This document shows positions 15,163 to 23,794 of a stretch of 64,000 nt of DNA, piece by piece. The translations under genes were made by a program, and so were the position numbers. The DNA lies in assembly GCA_041396965.1 (NCBI GenBank), contig JAWKXN010000002.1, forward strand, positions 1-64,000, read 5' to 3'. The notes beneath the pieces were generated by a model. That model had not been told where the DNA came from and made no database searches. It saw only the letters and a list, made by a program, of their open reading frames with translations. Within the stretch, counting starts at the first letter, position 1, and every line of letters starts with the position of its first letter. Origin of the DNA: Rickettsiales bacterium (GTDB lineage: Bacteria; Pseudomonadota; Alphaproteobacteria; Rickettsiales; SXRF01).

Positions 15163-18100
15163 ATGCCAAAACGTACAGACATAAAATCTATTTTAATAAT
15201 CGGGGCGGGACCTATCGTGATTGGACAGGCTTGCGAGTTTGACTATTCAGGCACACAAGCCTGCAAAGCCTTGCGAGCGGAAGGTTATCGGGTGATTCTG
15301 GTAAATTCTAATCCGGCGACCATCATGACTGACCCTGACCTTGCTGACGCTACCTATATTGAGCCTATTACGCCTGAAATGGTAGAAAAAATAATCATAA
15401 AAGAAAAGCCAGACGCTCTACTTCCAACTATGGGTGGGCAAACCGCGCTTAATTGCGCCAAGGCGCTTGCCGAAAGTGGCGTATTAAAAAAACATAATGT
15501 AGAACTTATTGGCGCGAAATTAGACTCCATAAACAAAGCCGAAGACCGCCAGCTATTTAATGAGGCGATGGCAAAGATCGGGCTAGAAGTTCCACGCAAC
15601 GCGGTGGTTAAATCTATGGAAGAGGCTCGTGTGGCTATGAAGCATGTAGGACTTCCGGCGATTATCCGTCCTAGTTTTACTATGGGTGGCGCAGGTGGTG
15701 GCATAGCTTATAACCATGAGGAGTTTGAGCAAATTATCACCAGCGGTCTGGATGCCTCACCAATTGGCGAGGTGTTAATTGATGAATCAGTGCTTGGCTG
15801 GAAAGAATTTGAGATGGAGGTGGTGCGGGACAAAGCTGATAACTGTATCATAGTTTGCTCTATTGAGAATGTTGACCCAATGGGCGTGCATACCGGAGAT
15901 TCTATTACCGTCGCCCCCGCCCTTACCCTTACCGATAAAGAATATCAAAGGATGCGTGACGCTTCATTTGCCGTACTTCGGGAAATTGGCGTTGACACTG
16001 GCGGCTCTAATGTTCAGTTCGCGGTTAACCCTAAAGACGGGCGCATGGTAGTAATTGAGATGAACCCACGGGTTTCTCGCTCATCAGCCCTCGCCTCTAA
16101 AGCTACCGGCTTTCCGATAGCTAAAGTAGCCGCGAAACTAGCGGTTGGTTATACGCTGGATGAAATACAAAATGATGCAACTAAGGTAACACCAGCTTCT
16201 TTTGAGCCGACTATTGATTACGTTGTCGTCAAAGTTCCTCGCTTTACCTTTGAGAAATTCGCTGGAGCCGAGCCATTACTTACTACAGCCATGAAATCTG
16301 TTGGGGAGTCAATGGCGATGGGACGTAATTTCAAAGAAGCTCTACAAAAAGCGCTACGTTCGCTGGAAACTGGGCTTACTGGTCTTGATGAAATAGAAAT
16401 TACTGATGCTGACGCAATCCGTTCCGCCTTATCTCGTCCAACACCTGACCGTCTGCTGGTGGCGGCACAAGCATTAAGGCTTGGTGTGAGCATAGAGGAA
16501 ATTTGCGAGATTGCCAAGTATGATCCTTGGTTTATAAGACAAATCGCAGAAATCGTAGAGGCTGAGTTAAGAGTACAGAACATAGAGTTTAAGAATAATC
16601 TCAGCGCTCAGGACTCAGTGCTCATTAAGCTTAAAAGGGATGGTTTTTCTGATGCCCGCATCGCTCACCTTGTCGGACTAAAAACCTCTGATATTACGGA
16701 CATTCGCAAAGAACTAAACATTCACCCAGTTTATAAGCGTGTTGACACTTGCGCCGCCGAGTTTGACTCGGATACACCATATATGTATTCCAGCTATGAG
16801 GGAATTGGCGCGGAGTGTGAGTCACGGCCAACGGATAAAGAAAAAATTATTATACTTGGTGGTGGGCCTAACCGTATTGGGCAGGGAATAGAGTTTGACT
16901 ATTGCTGTGTTCACGCCGCCTACTCACTCAAAGAAGCCGGATACGAGACTATCATGGTAAACTGTAATCCTGAGACAGTATCTACCGACTATGACACCTC
17001 TAACCGTCTGTATTTTGAGCCCCTAACCACTGAGGACGTATTTGAGATTATCCGCACCGAACAGAAAAACGGTACTATAAAAGGGGTTATCGTACAATTT
17101 GGCGGGCAAACTCCATTAAAACTGGCACGCGCTTTGGAAGAAGAATTCGGCAAAGATATAATAATCGGCACTTCTCCTGACTCTATTGACCTCGCCGAAG
17201 ATCGTGACCGCTTCCGTGAACTGGTAGAAAAATTAAAACTAAAACAGCCAAATAGCGGCATAGGACGTAGCATAGAAGAAGTAATGAATGAAGCGGATAA
17301 AGTAGGTTTCCCACTGCTCGTCCGTCCTTCTTATGTACTTGGCGGACGGGCGATGAAAATAATTTACGATAGGAACTCGCTGGAACAATATGTCGCCGAA
17401 ATTGTAAAAATGTTTGGCGATGGTCCTATATTGGTGGATTCTTACTTGCAAGGAGCAACCGAACTGGATGTTGATTGCTTGCGTGATAAAAATGGTAATG
17501 TATTTGTAGCAGGAATAATGCAGCATATTGAGGAAGCCGGAATCCACTCCGGTGACTCGGCATGTTCCCTTCCCGCTTACTCGCTAAATAATGAGATTAT
17601 AGCGGAAATAAAACGACAAACTGGAGCTTTGGCTAATGAATTAGAAGTTATCGGACTGATGAATGTCCAGTTTGCCATAAAAGAAAATGAAATATACCTA
17701 ATTGAGGTAAATCCTCGCGCTAGCCGTACGGTTCCGTTTGTAGCTAAATCCACAGGAATTCCTGTTGCCAAAATCGCCGCCCGCCTAATGGCTGGCGAAA
17801 GCCTTAAATCTCATGACTTAAAGCTTGAGGAAGAAAAACTAGGGTCGCAGACCACAAACCATAAACCGTACTTCTGCGTAAAAGAAGCGGTGTTCCCATT
17901 CGCTCGTTTTGCCGGAGTTGACGTTATACTTGGCCCTGAAATGAAATCAACCGGTGAGGCAATGGGAATTGACCGTGACTTCCCACGTGCTTTCGCTAAA
18001 TCACAACTCTCCGCCGGAAGCACTATTCCAGAAAGCGGTACTATCTTTATTTCGGTAAAAGATTCTGACAAGGACGAAATAGCGAAAATCACCGAGCAAT

Positions 18101-18441
18101 TCATATTACTAGGCTTTACCGTAACGGCTACCTATGGCACCGCTAAATATATGAAGACAAAAAACCTTGATGTTTCTACCGTAAACAAAGTAAGAGAAGG
18201 AAGACCACACATAGTTGATATGCTAAAAGACAGCAAAATAGCTATGGTAATAAACACTACGGAAGGAGAGCAATCGGTGAAGGATTCTTTCAGTATCAGG
18301 CGCACCGCCCTACTTGGCAAAGTACCGTACTATACAACTCTTGCCGGAGCGAAAGCAATCGCTGAGGCTATTTCTTCTATAAAAAAAGGTGGCGGACTTG
18401 ACGTTCGTTCAATACAATCATACTTTAGCGATAAGTTATAA
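15163..18441 (+). CDS. carB: Carbamoyl-phosphate synthase large subunit
   Basis: CarB makes carbamoyl phosphate from bicarbonate, ammonia and two ATP. The 1092-residue product shows the duplicated ATP-grasp halves: IGAGPIVIGQACEFDYSG at the start and LGGGPNRIGQGIEFDYCC near residue 565. The oligomerisation domain lies between them and an allosteric MGS-like domain at the end. It is slightly longer than usual: about eight residues (LGSQTTNHKP), encoded by a heptamer-repeat tract, lie before CVKEAVFPFARF. carA is upstream, separated by one unknown gene. Confidence 0.97.
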   Translation: MPKRTDIKSILIIGAGPIVIGQACEFDYSGTQACKALRAEGYRVILVNSNPATIMTDPDLADATYIEPITPEMVEKIIIKEKPDALLPTMGGQTALNCAKALAESGVLKKHNVELIGAKLDSINKAEDRQLFNEAMAKIGLEVPRNAVVKSMEEARVAMKHVGLPAIIRPSFTMGGAGGGIAYNHEEFEQIITSGLDASPIGEVLIDESVLGWKEFEMEVVRDKADNCIIVCSIENVDPMGVHTGDSITVAPALTLTDKEYQRMRDASFAVLREIGVDTGGSNVQFAVNPKDGRMVVIEMNPRVSRSSALASKATGFPIAKVAAKLAVGYTLDEIQNDATKVTPASFEPTIDYVVVKVPRFTFEKFAGAEPLLTTAMKSVGESMAMGRNFKEALQKALRSLETGLTGLDEIEITDADAIRSALSRPTPDRLLVAAQALRLGVSIEEICEIAKYDPWFIRQIAEIVEAELRVQNIEFKNNLSAQDSVLIKLKRDGFSDARIAHLVGLKTSDITDIRKELNIHPVYKRVDTCAAEFDSDTPYMYSSYEGIGAECESRPTDKEKIIILGGGPNRIGQGIEFDYCCVHAAYSLKEAGYETIMVNCNPETVSTDYDTSNRLYFEPLTTEDVFEIIRTEQKNGTIKGVIVQFGGQTPLKLARALEEEFGKDIIIGTSPDSIDLAEDRDRFRELVEKLKLKQPNSGIGRSIEEVMNEADKVGFPLLVRPSYVLGGRAMKIIYDRNSLEQYVAEIVKMFGDGPILVDSYLQGATELDVDCLRDKNGNVFVAGIMQHIEEAGIHSGDSACSLPAYSLNNEIIAEIKRQTGALANELEVIGLMNVQFAIKENEIYLIEVNPRASRTVPFVAKSTGIPVAKIAARLMAGESLKSHDLKLEEEKLGSQTTNHKPYFCVKEAVFPFARFAGVDVILGPEMKSTGEAMGIDRDFPRAFAKSQLSAGSTIPESGTIFISVKDSDKDEIAKITEQFILLGFTVTATYGTAKYMKTKNLDVSTVNKVREGRPHIVDMLKDSKIAMVINTTEGEQSVKDSFSIRRTALLGKVPYYTTLAGAKAIAEAISSIKKGGGLDVRSIQSYFSDKL
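17843..17870 (+). repeat. Heptamer repeat inside carB
   Basis: Four 7-nt units, GGTCGCA, GACCACA, AACCATA, AACCGTA, translated as GSQTTNHKP in a surface linker of CarB. Confidence 0.6.
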
Positions 18442-18477
18442 ACAAAATATACAGCGAAATATACAGAGAGCAAAAAA

Positions 18478-18951
18478 ATGGAAAAATTTCCCGTAACGAT
18501 AGAAGGCTACGCACGGCTTGAGGCGGAGCTAAAACAGCTTAAATCAACAGACAGACCAGCTATTATAAGCGCCATATCCGAAGCACGCGCGCATGGTGAC
18601 TTAAAAGAGAACGCTGAATATCACGCCGCAAAAGAAAAACAGAGTTTCATTGAAGGTCGTATCAAAGAGCTAGAGGCGGTAATTTCGCGTGCTGATGTTA
18701 TAGATGTAAAATCGCTCGCTTGTGATAAAGTGAAATTTGGAGCTACCGTAAAGCTAGTGGATGAGGATAGTGAGGAAGAAAGCACCTATCAGATAGTCGG
18801 AGAATATGAGGCTGATATAAACAAAAACCTCATCTCAATTACCGCGCCAATCGCCCGTGCCATGATTGGTAAAGAAGAAGGTGACAGTATAGAGGTCAGA
18901 ACTCCTAAAGGCAGTAAAAGCTATGAAATTCTGGAAATAAAATACATATAG
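18478..18951 (+). CDS. greA: Transcription elongation factor GreA
   Basis: GreA enters the RNA polymerase secondary channel and triggers cleavage of backtracked transcripts. The 157-residue product has the N-terminal coiled coil (about 1-75, with the acidic tip in HGDLKENAEYHAAKEKQ) and the FKBP-like C-terminal domain (about 80-157, ending KSYEILEIKYI). Length and motifs are normal. It follows carB by 36 nt on the same strand. Confidence 0.97.
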   Translation: MEKFPVTIEGYARLEAELKQLKSTDRPAIISAISEARAHGDLKENAEYHAAKEKQSFIEGRIKELEAVISRADVIDVKSLACDKVKFGATVKLVDEDSEEESTYQIVGEYEADINKNLISITAPIARAMIGKEEGDSIEVRTPKGSKSYEILEIKYI

Positions 18952-18954
18952 CAC

Positions 18955-18998
18955 ATTACCTAGTGCCTAATGCCTACAACCTAACTTATCTGATACCT
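18955..18998 (+). repeat. Heptamer repeat downstream of greA
   Basis: Units ATTACCT, AGTGCCT, AATGCCT, ACAACCT, then degenerate AACTTAT and CTGATAC, before CTAACATA. The insertion sequence entered at the end of this tract, which before insertion ran into the 3' end of metF. Confidence 0.5.
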
Positions 18999-19004
18999 AA
19001 CATA

Positions 19005-20041
19005 GGCATAATTAAAAAAGTGTGATGCTAGAATCTGCATAATTGCTTTATAAAACAATGCGATATACTGTATTTTTAAAAAAGGATTATAAAAGTGTCT
19101 AAAAACGCTGTGTAAAATGCGGTTTGAGCAGCATAAAAAGCAATGGCAAATTGCGTGGTCGTAAACGGTATCGTTGCAACTTGTGCTTACATCAATGGGT
19201 TGATAAGCGCGGCAAAAAAACCGACTATAAGCGTTACTATTTAGACTGGCTGCACAAACGCCGAACACTAGCAGAAATTGCTAGCATTCTTGATATTTCC
19301 ATCCCCAAGCTCACCAAGGAATTTGATGCTCTTGAGTGGGCAGAAGGATTAATTTTTCCTGCCTCAAAAGAAGCGATTAACCTGCTCATGGATGCGTCTT
19401 TCTTCGGCAGAGAATATGGCTATTTCTGTGCGCATGATGGCAGCAGAATCATTTATTACCAAGAGATCAAAACCGAATCAGTGAAGCATTTGCGTGAAGC
19501 TTTGCATGAGCTTGTGCAGGCAGGATATTGCTTCAAATCAGTGACCATTGATGGGCGCAAAGGGTTTTATGAAAACATCAGAAAAACACTTGGTGGAGTA
19601 CCAATTCAAATGTGTATTTTCCATCAAAAAGCGATTGTAAGGCGATATACTGGAAATAATCCAAAGCTCCGTCCTGCAAAGGATTTGAAGGAGTTGATGG
19701 AAAAATTATGCAATACCGAACCAGAAGATTTTGTGGCTCAATTTTACGCTCTGGCAGAGCAGCACAAAGGATTCCTGAATGCCAAAAAGGGTGGAAGATT
19801 TACGCACGGAAGGACGCGTTCTGCATATAATTCCGTGCAAGAAAATCTGCACAGGCTATTTACATACAAGGAATTTCCAGAACAGAATATTCCGCCAACA
19901 ACCAACCATCTAGAAGGCTTCTTCTCTCACCTCAAGGAAAGAATAAATATCCACCGTGGGTTGAAACTCCATAGAAAGAAAAAAGCTATAAAAGCTTTCC
20001 TCAATTCTTTCTAAAAAGCATCACACTTTTTTAATTATGCC
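19005..20041 (+). mobile_element. Complete IS256-type insertion sequence, 1037 bp
   Basis: Perfect 25-bp terminal inverted repeats (19005-19029 and 20017-20041, beginning GGCATAATTAAAAAAG) flank a transposase gene. An 8-bp target duplication, CTAACATA, lies on both sides (18997-19004 and 20042-20049). Intact ends and duplication point to a recent insertion. The 8-bp duplication and transposase type fit the IS256 family, zinc-binding variant (IS1249-like group). The right end supplies the present stop codon of metF. Confidence 0.93.
19124..20014 (+). CDS. IS256-family transposase, zinc-binding variant
   Basis: A MULE/IS256-type transposase: NLLMDASFFGRE and TIDGRKGFYENIR hold candidate catalytic Asp residues, CIFHQKAIVRRY is the C-x2-H region, and NHLEGFFSHLKERINIHRG holds the catalytic Glu and C-terminal signature. 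A zinc ribbon (CVKCG...RYRCNLC) begins 15 nt before the TTG at 19124, but a stop at 19100-19102 blocks that frame. A GTG at 19095 would give MSK and then reach the ribbon only after a -1 shift at AAAAAC. So the gene has either lost one A or uses frameshifting, or the TTG start gives a protein missing the first zinc cysteines. Confidence 0.85.
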   Translation: MSSIKSNGKLRGRKRYRCNLCLHQWVDKRGKKTDYKRYYLDWLHKRRTLAEIASILDISIPKLTKEFDALEWAEGLIFPASKEAINLLMDASFFGREYGYFCAHDGSRIIYYQEIKTESVKHLREALHELVQAGYCFKSVTIDGRKGFYENIRKTLGGVPIQMCIFHQKAIVRRYTGNNPKLRPAKDLKELMEKLCNTEPEDFVAQFYALAEQHKGFLNAKKGGRFTHGRTRSAYNSVQENLHRLFTYKEFPEQNIPPTTNHLEGFFSHLKERINIHRGLKLHRKKKAIKAFLNSF

Positions 20042-20915
20042 CTAACATACGACATACCGCCACCGTCAGATCCGCTCGGTTAAGCGTATAGAAATGTAAT
20101 TTATCACAACCAAATTCCATCAATCTTCGGCATTGTTCACGAGCGACCGCTATGGCTACCGCGTTACGTGTAACTATATCATCATCCAACCCACTAAATA
20201 GCTCAGCAAGCCATGTTGGAACACTCGCTCCACACATAGCGCTAAATTTTTTCACCTGAGCGAAATTACCAACTGGTAAAATACCAGGAACTATAGGTAT
20301 CGTAACACCAGCGGAACGAACCTTATCAATAAACCGGAAATAATGTTCAACATCAAAAAAATACTGGGTTATAGCTCTGGTAGCGCCAGCGTCAATTTTC
20401 TTTTTAAGATAATCTATATCAGCGGAAAAGCTTTCTGAATCAGGGTGTTTTTCTGGGAAAGCCGCTACCGTAATCTCAAAATCAGCAATTTTTTTAAGAC
20501 CAGCTACCAACTCACAAGAGTAACGATAACCATCTTTGTGTGGAACATAATTCTCAGCACCATTTGGTGGATCACCACGTAGCGCTACTATGTGGCGAAC
20601 CCCTGCCTTCCAGTAAGAACGCGCCACCTCATCTACCTCCTGCTTGCTAGCGTCCACACATGTAAGGTGAGCGGCTGGTCTTAATGAGGTTTCATCCACT
20701 ATCCGCTTTACCGTGTAATGGGTACGCTCACGGGTACTTCCTCCAGCTCCATAAGTCACAGAGACAAAAGATGGTTTTAATTTCTCAAGACGTATTATCG
20801 TATCCCATAACCTGCCCTCCATCTCTAGGGTTTTAGGCGGAAAAAACTCAAAAGAAACCTCCGGCGACTTGCCAGTAAATATACTCTCTAAAAATGTAGT
20901 GGATGAATCTGTCAC
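20031..20915 (-). CDS. metF: 5,10-methylenetetrahydrofolate reductase, 3' end altered by IS
   Basis: MetF is an FAD enzyme that makes 5-methyl-THF for methionine synthesis. The 294-residue product has the TIM-barrel signatures VSFEFFPPKT, FVSVTYGAGGSTRE, HIVALRGDPP and ATRAITQYFFD. GTG start with AGG 7 nt upstream. The last codons come from the insertion sequence: the gene now ends MLGHN-stop, whereas joining the flanks across the IS gives MLGIR-stop. The protein therefore keeps its length and probably its activity. Confidence 0.94.
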   Translation of the reverse strand: MTDSSTTFLESIFTGKSPEVSFEFFPPKTLEMEGRLWDTIIRLEKLKPSFVSVTYGAGGSTRERTHYTVKRIVDETSLRPAAHLTCVDASKQEVDEVARSYWKAGVRHIVALRGDPPNGAENYVPHKDGYRYSCELVAGLKKIADFEITVAAFPEKHPDSESFSADIDYLKKKIDAGATRAITQYFFDVEHYFRFIDKVRSAGVTIPIVPGILPVGNFAQVKKFSAMCGASVPTWLAELFSGLDDDIVTRNAVAIAVAREQCRRLMEFGCDKLHFYTLNRADLTVAVCRMLGHN

Positions 20916-21140
20916 GAAAAAACCTAGATTAAATAATACTGTGATAAAAAAACAACATAAAATACTTATTTATATTTAACCATAAAACAACGTTGCCAAT
21001 TAAATTAATAACATTAAATTATTGGAACGTTTTTTCTAAAATACTTCACGATTGCTTAACACTTACACCATAAGCTTACGTTGTAAATATAATTTTTAAC
21101 ACAAGGAAAAACAACCGTGATTTTTCTAAAGGATAATATT

Positions 21141-21908
21141 GTGAATTTCAAGTCATCATTGCTAGCCGTAGCGCTTACTTCATGTCTTGCCCTATCTGCC
21201 TGCGCTGGTAATGCCGTAGAAAAATATGGTCAACATGATAGATACCATATAGCTCAGGAAACTCCAGATCCTTATGAAGATTTTAATCGTGATATATTTG
21301 AATTCAACCGTACAATTGATCGTTACTTGCTAAGACCAATAGCACAAGGCTATGATGAGGTAATGCCTGAACGCGGCAAAATAATGGTATCAAACTTTGT
21401 TAACAACATTGAGGAACCAATAACTTTTGTTAATTCTGTGATTCAAGCAGACGCTTATAATAGCTTCACCACCCTTTGGCGCTTCATGCTAAATTCCACC
21501 TTCGGTATAGGTGGACTGTTTGACGTAGCAAGCGATCTTGGTCTTAAGAATAGAACCACTGGTTTTGGTGATACTCTAGCTGTATACGGAGCCGATACTG
21601 GAGTTTATATAGTTCTTCCTATTCTTGGACCATCTAACGCTCGTGATGGTATAGGTTGGGTCGGCGATGTATTCATGGATCCGGTCAGTTATACTAATAA
21701 CGCTTTTTTCTACAGTATTGCCTCTGTAAAAACGGTTGATAAACGCTATAAAAATCTTAGATTGCTTGATGATATATACGCTACTTCTCTTGATCCTTAC
21801 ATCACTCTAAGAAGCGCTTATATACAACACAGAAAAGGTCAGGTAAGAAAAGCTATAAGACTTCGCAATGAGTCAATAAAAAAAGTAACCGAAAACTATA
21901 ATCCGTAG
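21141..21908 (+). CDS. mlaA: Outer-membrane lipid asymmetry lipoprotein MlaA (VacJ)
   Basis: MlaA takes misplaced phospholipids from the outer leaflet and hands them to MlaC. The product has a lipoprotein signal with box LSAC, then DPYEDFNRDIFEFNRTIDRY, NFVNNIEEPITFVN and GFGDTLAVYGADTGVYIVLP, all family motifs. I prefer GTG at 21141 (AGGA 7 nt upstream), giving a classic short signal; a GTG at 21117 in the same frame is possible. mlaC follows by 22 nt. Confidence 0.93.
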   Translation: MNFKSSLLAVALTSCLALSACAGNAVEKYGQHDRYHIAQETPDPYEDFNRDIFEFNRTIDRYLLRPIAQGYDEVMPERGKIMVSNFVNNIEEPITFVNSVIQADAYNSFTTLWRFMLNSTFGIGGLFDVASDLGLKNRTTGFGDTLAVYGADTGVYIVLPILGPSNARDGIGWVGDVFMDPVSYTNNAFFYSIASVKTVDKRYKNLRLLDDIYATSLDPYITLRSAYIQHRKGQVRKAIRLRNESIKKVTENYNP

Positions 21909-21930
21909 AATAACTAAGTATAAAAACATA

Positions 21931-22584
21931 ATGTCGTTAATTTCAAAACGTAATAAAATGATAAATGTAGCTATAAGCCAATTTGTACGCTTGGTAAGCG
22001 TTGTATTGCTAATGAGCGTAGTACCATTTTCCTCTGCTTATTCAGCAGACAAGGACAGCGCCAGCAAATATGTTGAGTCAGTTGGAAATCAGGCGATTGA
22101 CATATTGTCAGATAAAAATCTTGATAAGAAAGACAAGGAAAAACATATAGAAGAGCTTTTTAGAAAAAACGTTGACATAAAATGGATAGGTCGTTTTGTT
22201 ATAGGACGCTTCTGGAGACAGCTAGAAAAAGATAAAAAAGAATCTTACATGCAAGCTTATGAGAAATTTGTTATTAAAAATTACGCGTCAAAATTTGTTG
22301 ATTACAGCAGCGGAAGCTTCAAAATTAGCGGTTCCCACGATAATGGTGATAATGAATTTACCATTAATATGGAAATAAAAGCTGATGACAACTCAGACGA
22401 GCCAATAATAGTTGACTATAAGGTAAGGAATGAAGGAAAAAAGTTTCTTATATTTGATATAATAATAGAAAACGTCAGCATGATAGCTACCCAACGCTCA
22501 GAATTCAATTCCGTAATGGCGAATAAAGGGATTGATTACCTAACTGAACAATTAGTAAAAAAATCCAATATTGACACAGACTAG
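21931..22584 (+). CDS. mlaC: Periplasmic phospholipid carrier MlaC (Ttg2D)
   Basis: MlaC shuttles phospholipids between MlaA and the inner-membrane MlaFEDB complex. The 217-residue product has a signal peptide (hydrophobic region about 20-33, cleavage near SAYSA) and the MlaC fold markers VDIKWIGRFVIGRFWRQL and the C-terminal beta-rich part with IIENVSMIATQRSEFNSV. It lies directly behind mlaA. The inner-membrane parts are at 48.6-50.2 kb. Confidence 0.92.
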   Translation: MSLISKRNKMINVAISQFVRLVSVVLLMSVVPFSSAYSADKDSASKYVESVGNQAIDILSDKNLDKKDKEKHIEELFRKNVDIKWIGRFVIGRFWRQLEKDKKESYMQAYEKFVIKNYASKFVDYSSGSFKISGSHDNGDNEFTINMEIKADDNSDEPIIVDYKVRNEGKKFLIFDIIIENVSMIATQRSEFNSVMANKGIDYLTEQLVKKSNIDTD

Positions 22585-22647
22585 CTATGAATCTATATGG
22601 CTACCATATAGTTAAATAACTATTGCGCTCGCTTCACGGCGAAAACC

Positions 22648-22669
22648 CAAAGCTTTCAGCTTTGATTTT
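22648..22669 (+). terminator. Possible terminator after mlaC
   Basis: CAAAGCT (22648-22654) and AGCTTTG (22658-22664) form a 7-bp stem with a 3-nt loop, followed by ATTTTG. A second stem, CTATATGG/CCATATAG (22593-22611), lies just after the mlaC stop. The T-run is short, so this is only probable. Confidence 0.4.
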
Positions 22670-22819
22670 GATAATCATTTAGAGCAATTATTACTCTAAA
22701 CGACTATTAATTCCTACAAAGATACAGAAATATTAAATCAATTAACCTAGATTTAAGTCTTTTCTGGTAAAAATACTTATATAATTTAACAAATTAGCAG
22801 CTTAAAAAGGATATTTATT

Positions 22820-23767
22820 ATGACCGCTCGTAAAAAAATTTCTCTCATTGGTTCTGGAATGATCGGTGGAACTCTTGCTCATTTATGTGAACTTAAAAAT
22901 ATAGGAGATGTTGTTCTTTTTGATATAGCGGAGGGAATGCCACAGGGAAAAGCTCTTGATATTTCTCAAAGCTCCGCTGTTGACGGCCATGACGTTAATA
23001 TTAAAGGTAGTAACAGTTATGAGGATATAGCGAATTCCGACGTGATAATCGTAACCGCCGGTGTTCCTCGTAAACCTGGTATGAGTCGTGATGATCTAGT
23101 TAGCATAAATACAGATATAATAAAAACCGTCGCTGAGAATATCAAAAAATACTCACCCGATGCTTTTGTTATAGTTATCACCAACCCTCTTGACGCGATG
23201 GTTTGGGTAATGCAGCAAATATCAGGTCTTCCGGCGAATAAGGTTGTTGGTATGGCCGGCGTTCTTGACTCTTCACGCTTCTCATATTTCCTTGCTGAAG
23301 CACTTAATGTGTCTATATCCGACATAAATGCTTTCGTACTTGGCGGACATGGTGACACTATGGTACCGGTCGTTGATTATACAACAATATCTGGAATACC
23401 TCTTCCTGAATTTGTAAAAATGGGCTGGATAAGCCAAGACAAACTAGATCAAATAGTACAACGCACCCGTGATGGTGGCGCGGAGATAGTCGGGCTGCTT
23501 AAAACTGGTTCTGCTTTTTACGCTCCCGCCGCTTCGGCCATACGCATGGCTGAGGCATATCTATATGACAAAAAACGGATAATACCATGCGCCGCTCACC
23601 TCTCAGGAGAATACGGAATAAACAATCTATATGTAGGTGTTCCAGCAGTAATAGGAGCTGGCGGAATTGAAAAAATAGTAGAAATCAACCTAAATGAAAA
23701 AGAAAAAGAAATGTTTGATAAATCCGTAAGCGCCGTAAAAGGTTTATGTGAGGGAATAAAACTATAA
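22820..23767 (+). CDS. mdh: Malate dehydrogenase
   Basis: Oxidises malate to oxaloacetate with NAD. The 315-residue product is of the LDH-like alphaproteobacterial type: GSGMIGGTLAHL nucleotide loop, VTAGVPRKPGMSRDDL, ITNPLDAM, and the active-site VLGGHGDTMVP with the catalytic His. AAGGA lies 8 nt before ATG. It heads mdh-sucC-sucD-sucA, the usual TCA cluster order. Confidence 0.96.
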   Translation: MTARKKISLIGSGMIGGTLAHLCELKNIGDVVLFDIAEGMPQGKALDISQSSAVDGHDVNIKGSNSYEDIANSDVIIVTAGVPRKPGMSRDDLVSINTDIIKTVAENIKKYSPDAFVIVITNPLDAMVWVMQQISGLPANKVVGMAGVLDSSRFSYFLAEALNVSISDINAFVLGGHGDTMVPVVDYTTISGIPLPEFVKMGWISQDKLDQIVQRTRDGGAEIVGLLKTGSAFYAPAASAIRMAEAYLYDKKRIIPCAAHLSGEYGINNLYVGVPAVIGAGGIEKIVEINLNEKEKEMFDKSVSAVKGLCEGIKL

Positions 23768-23794
23768 AAATAACACCTAAAAAGGGGGAATATT

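Noticed and set aside
22620..22819. Possible small RNA or gene between mlaC and mdh
   Set aside because: Only short hairpins are visible, with no conserved RNA motif or open frame.
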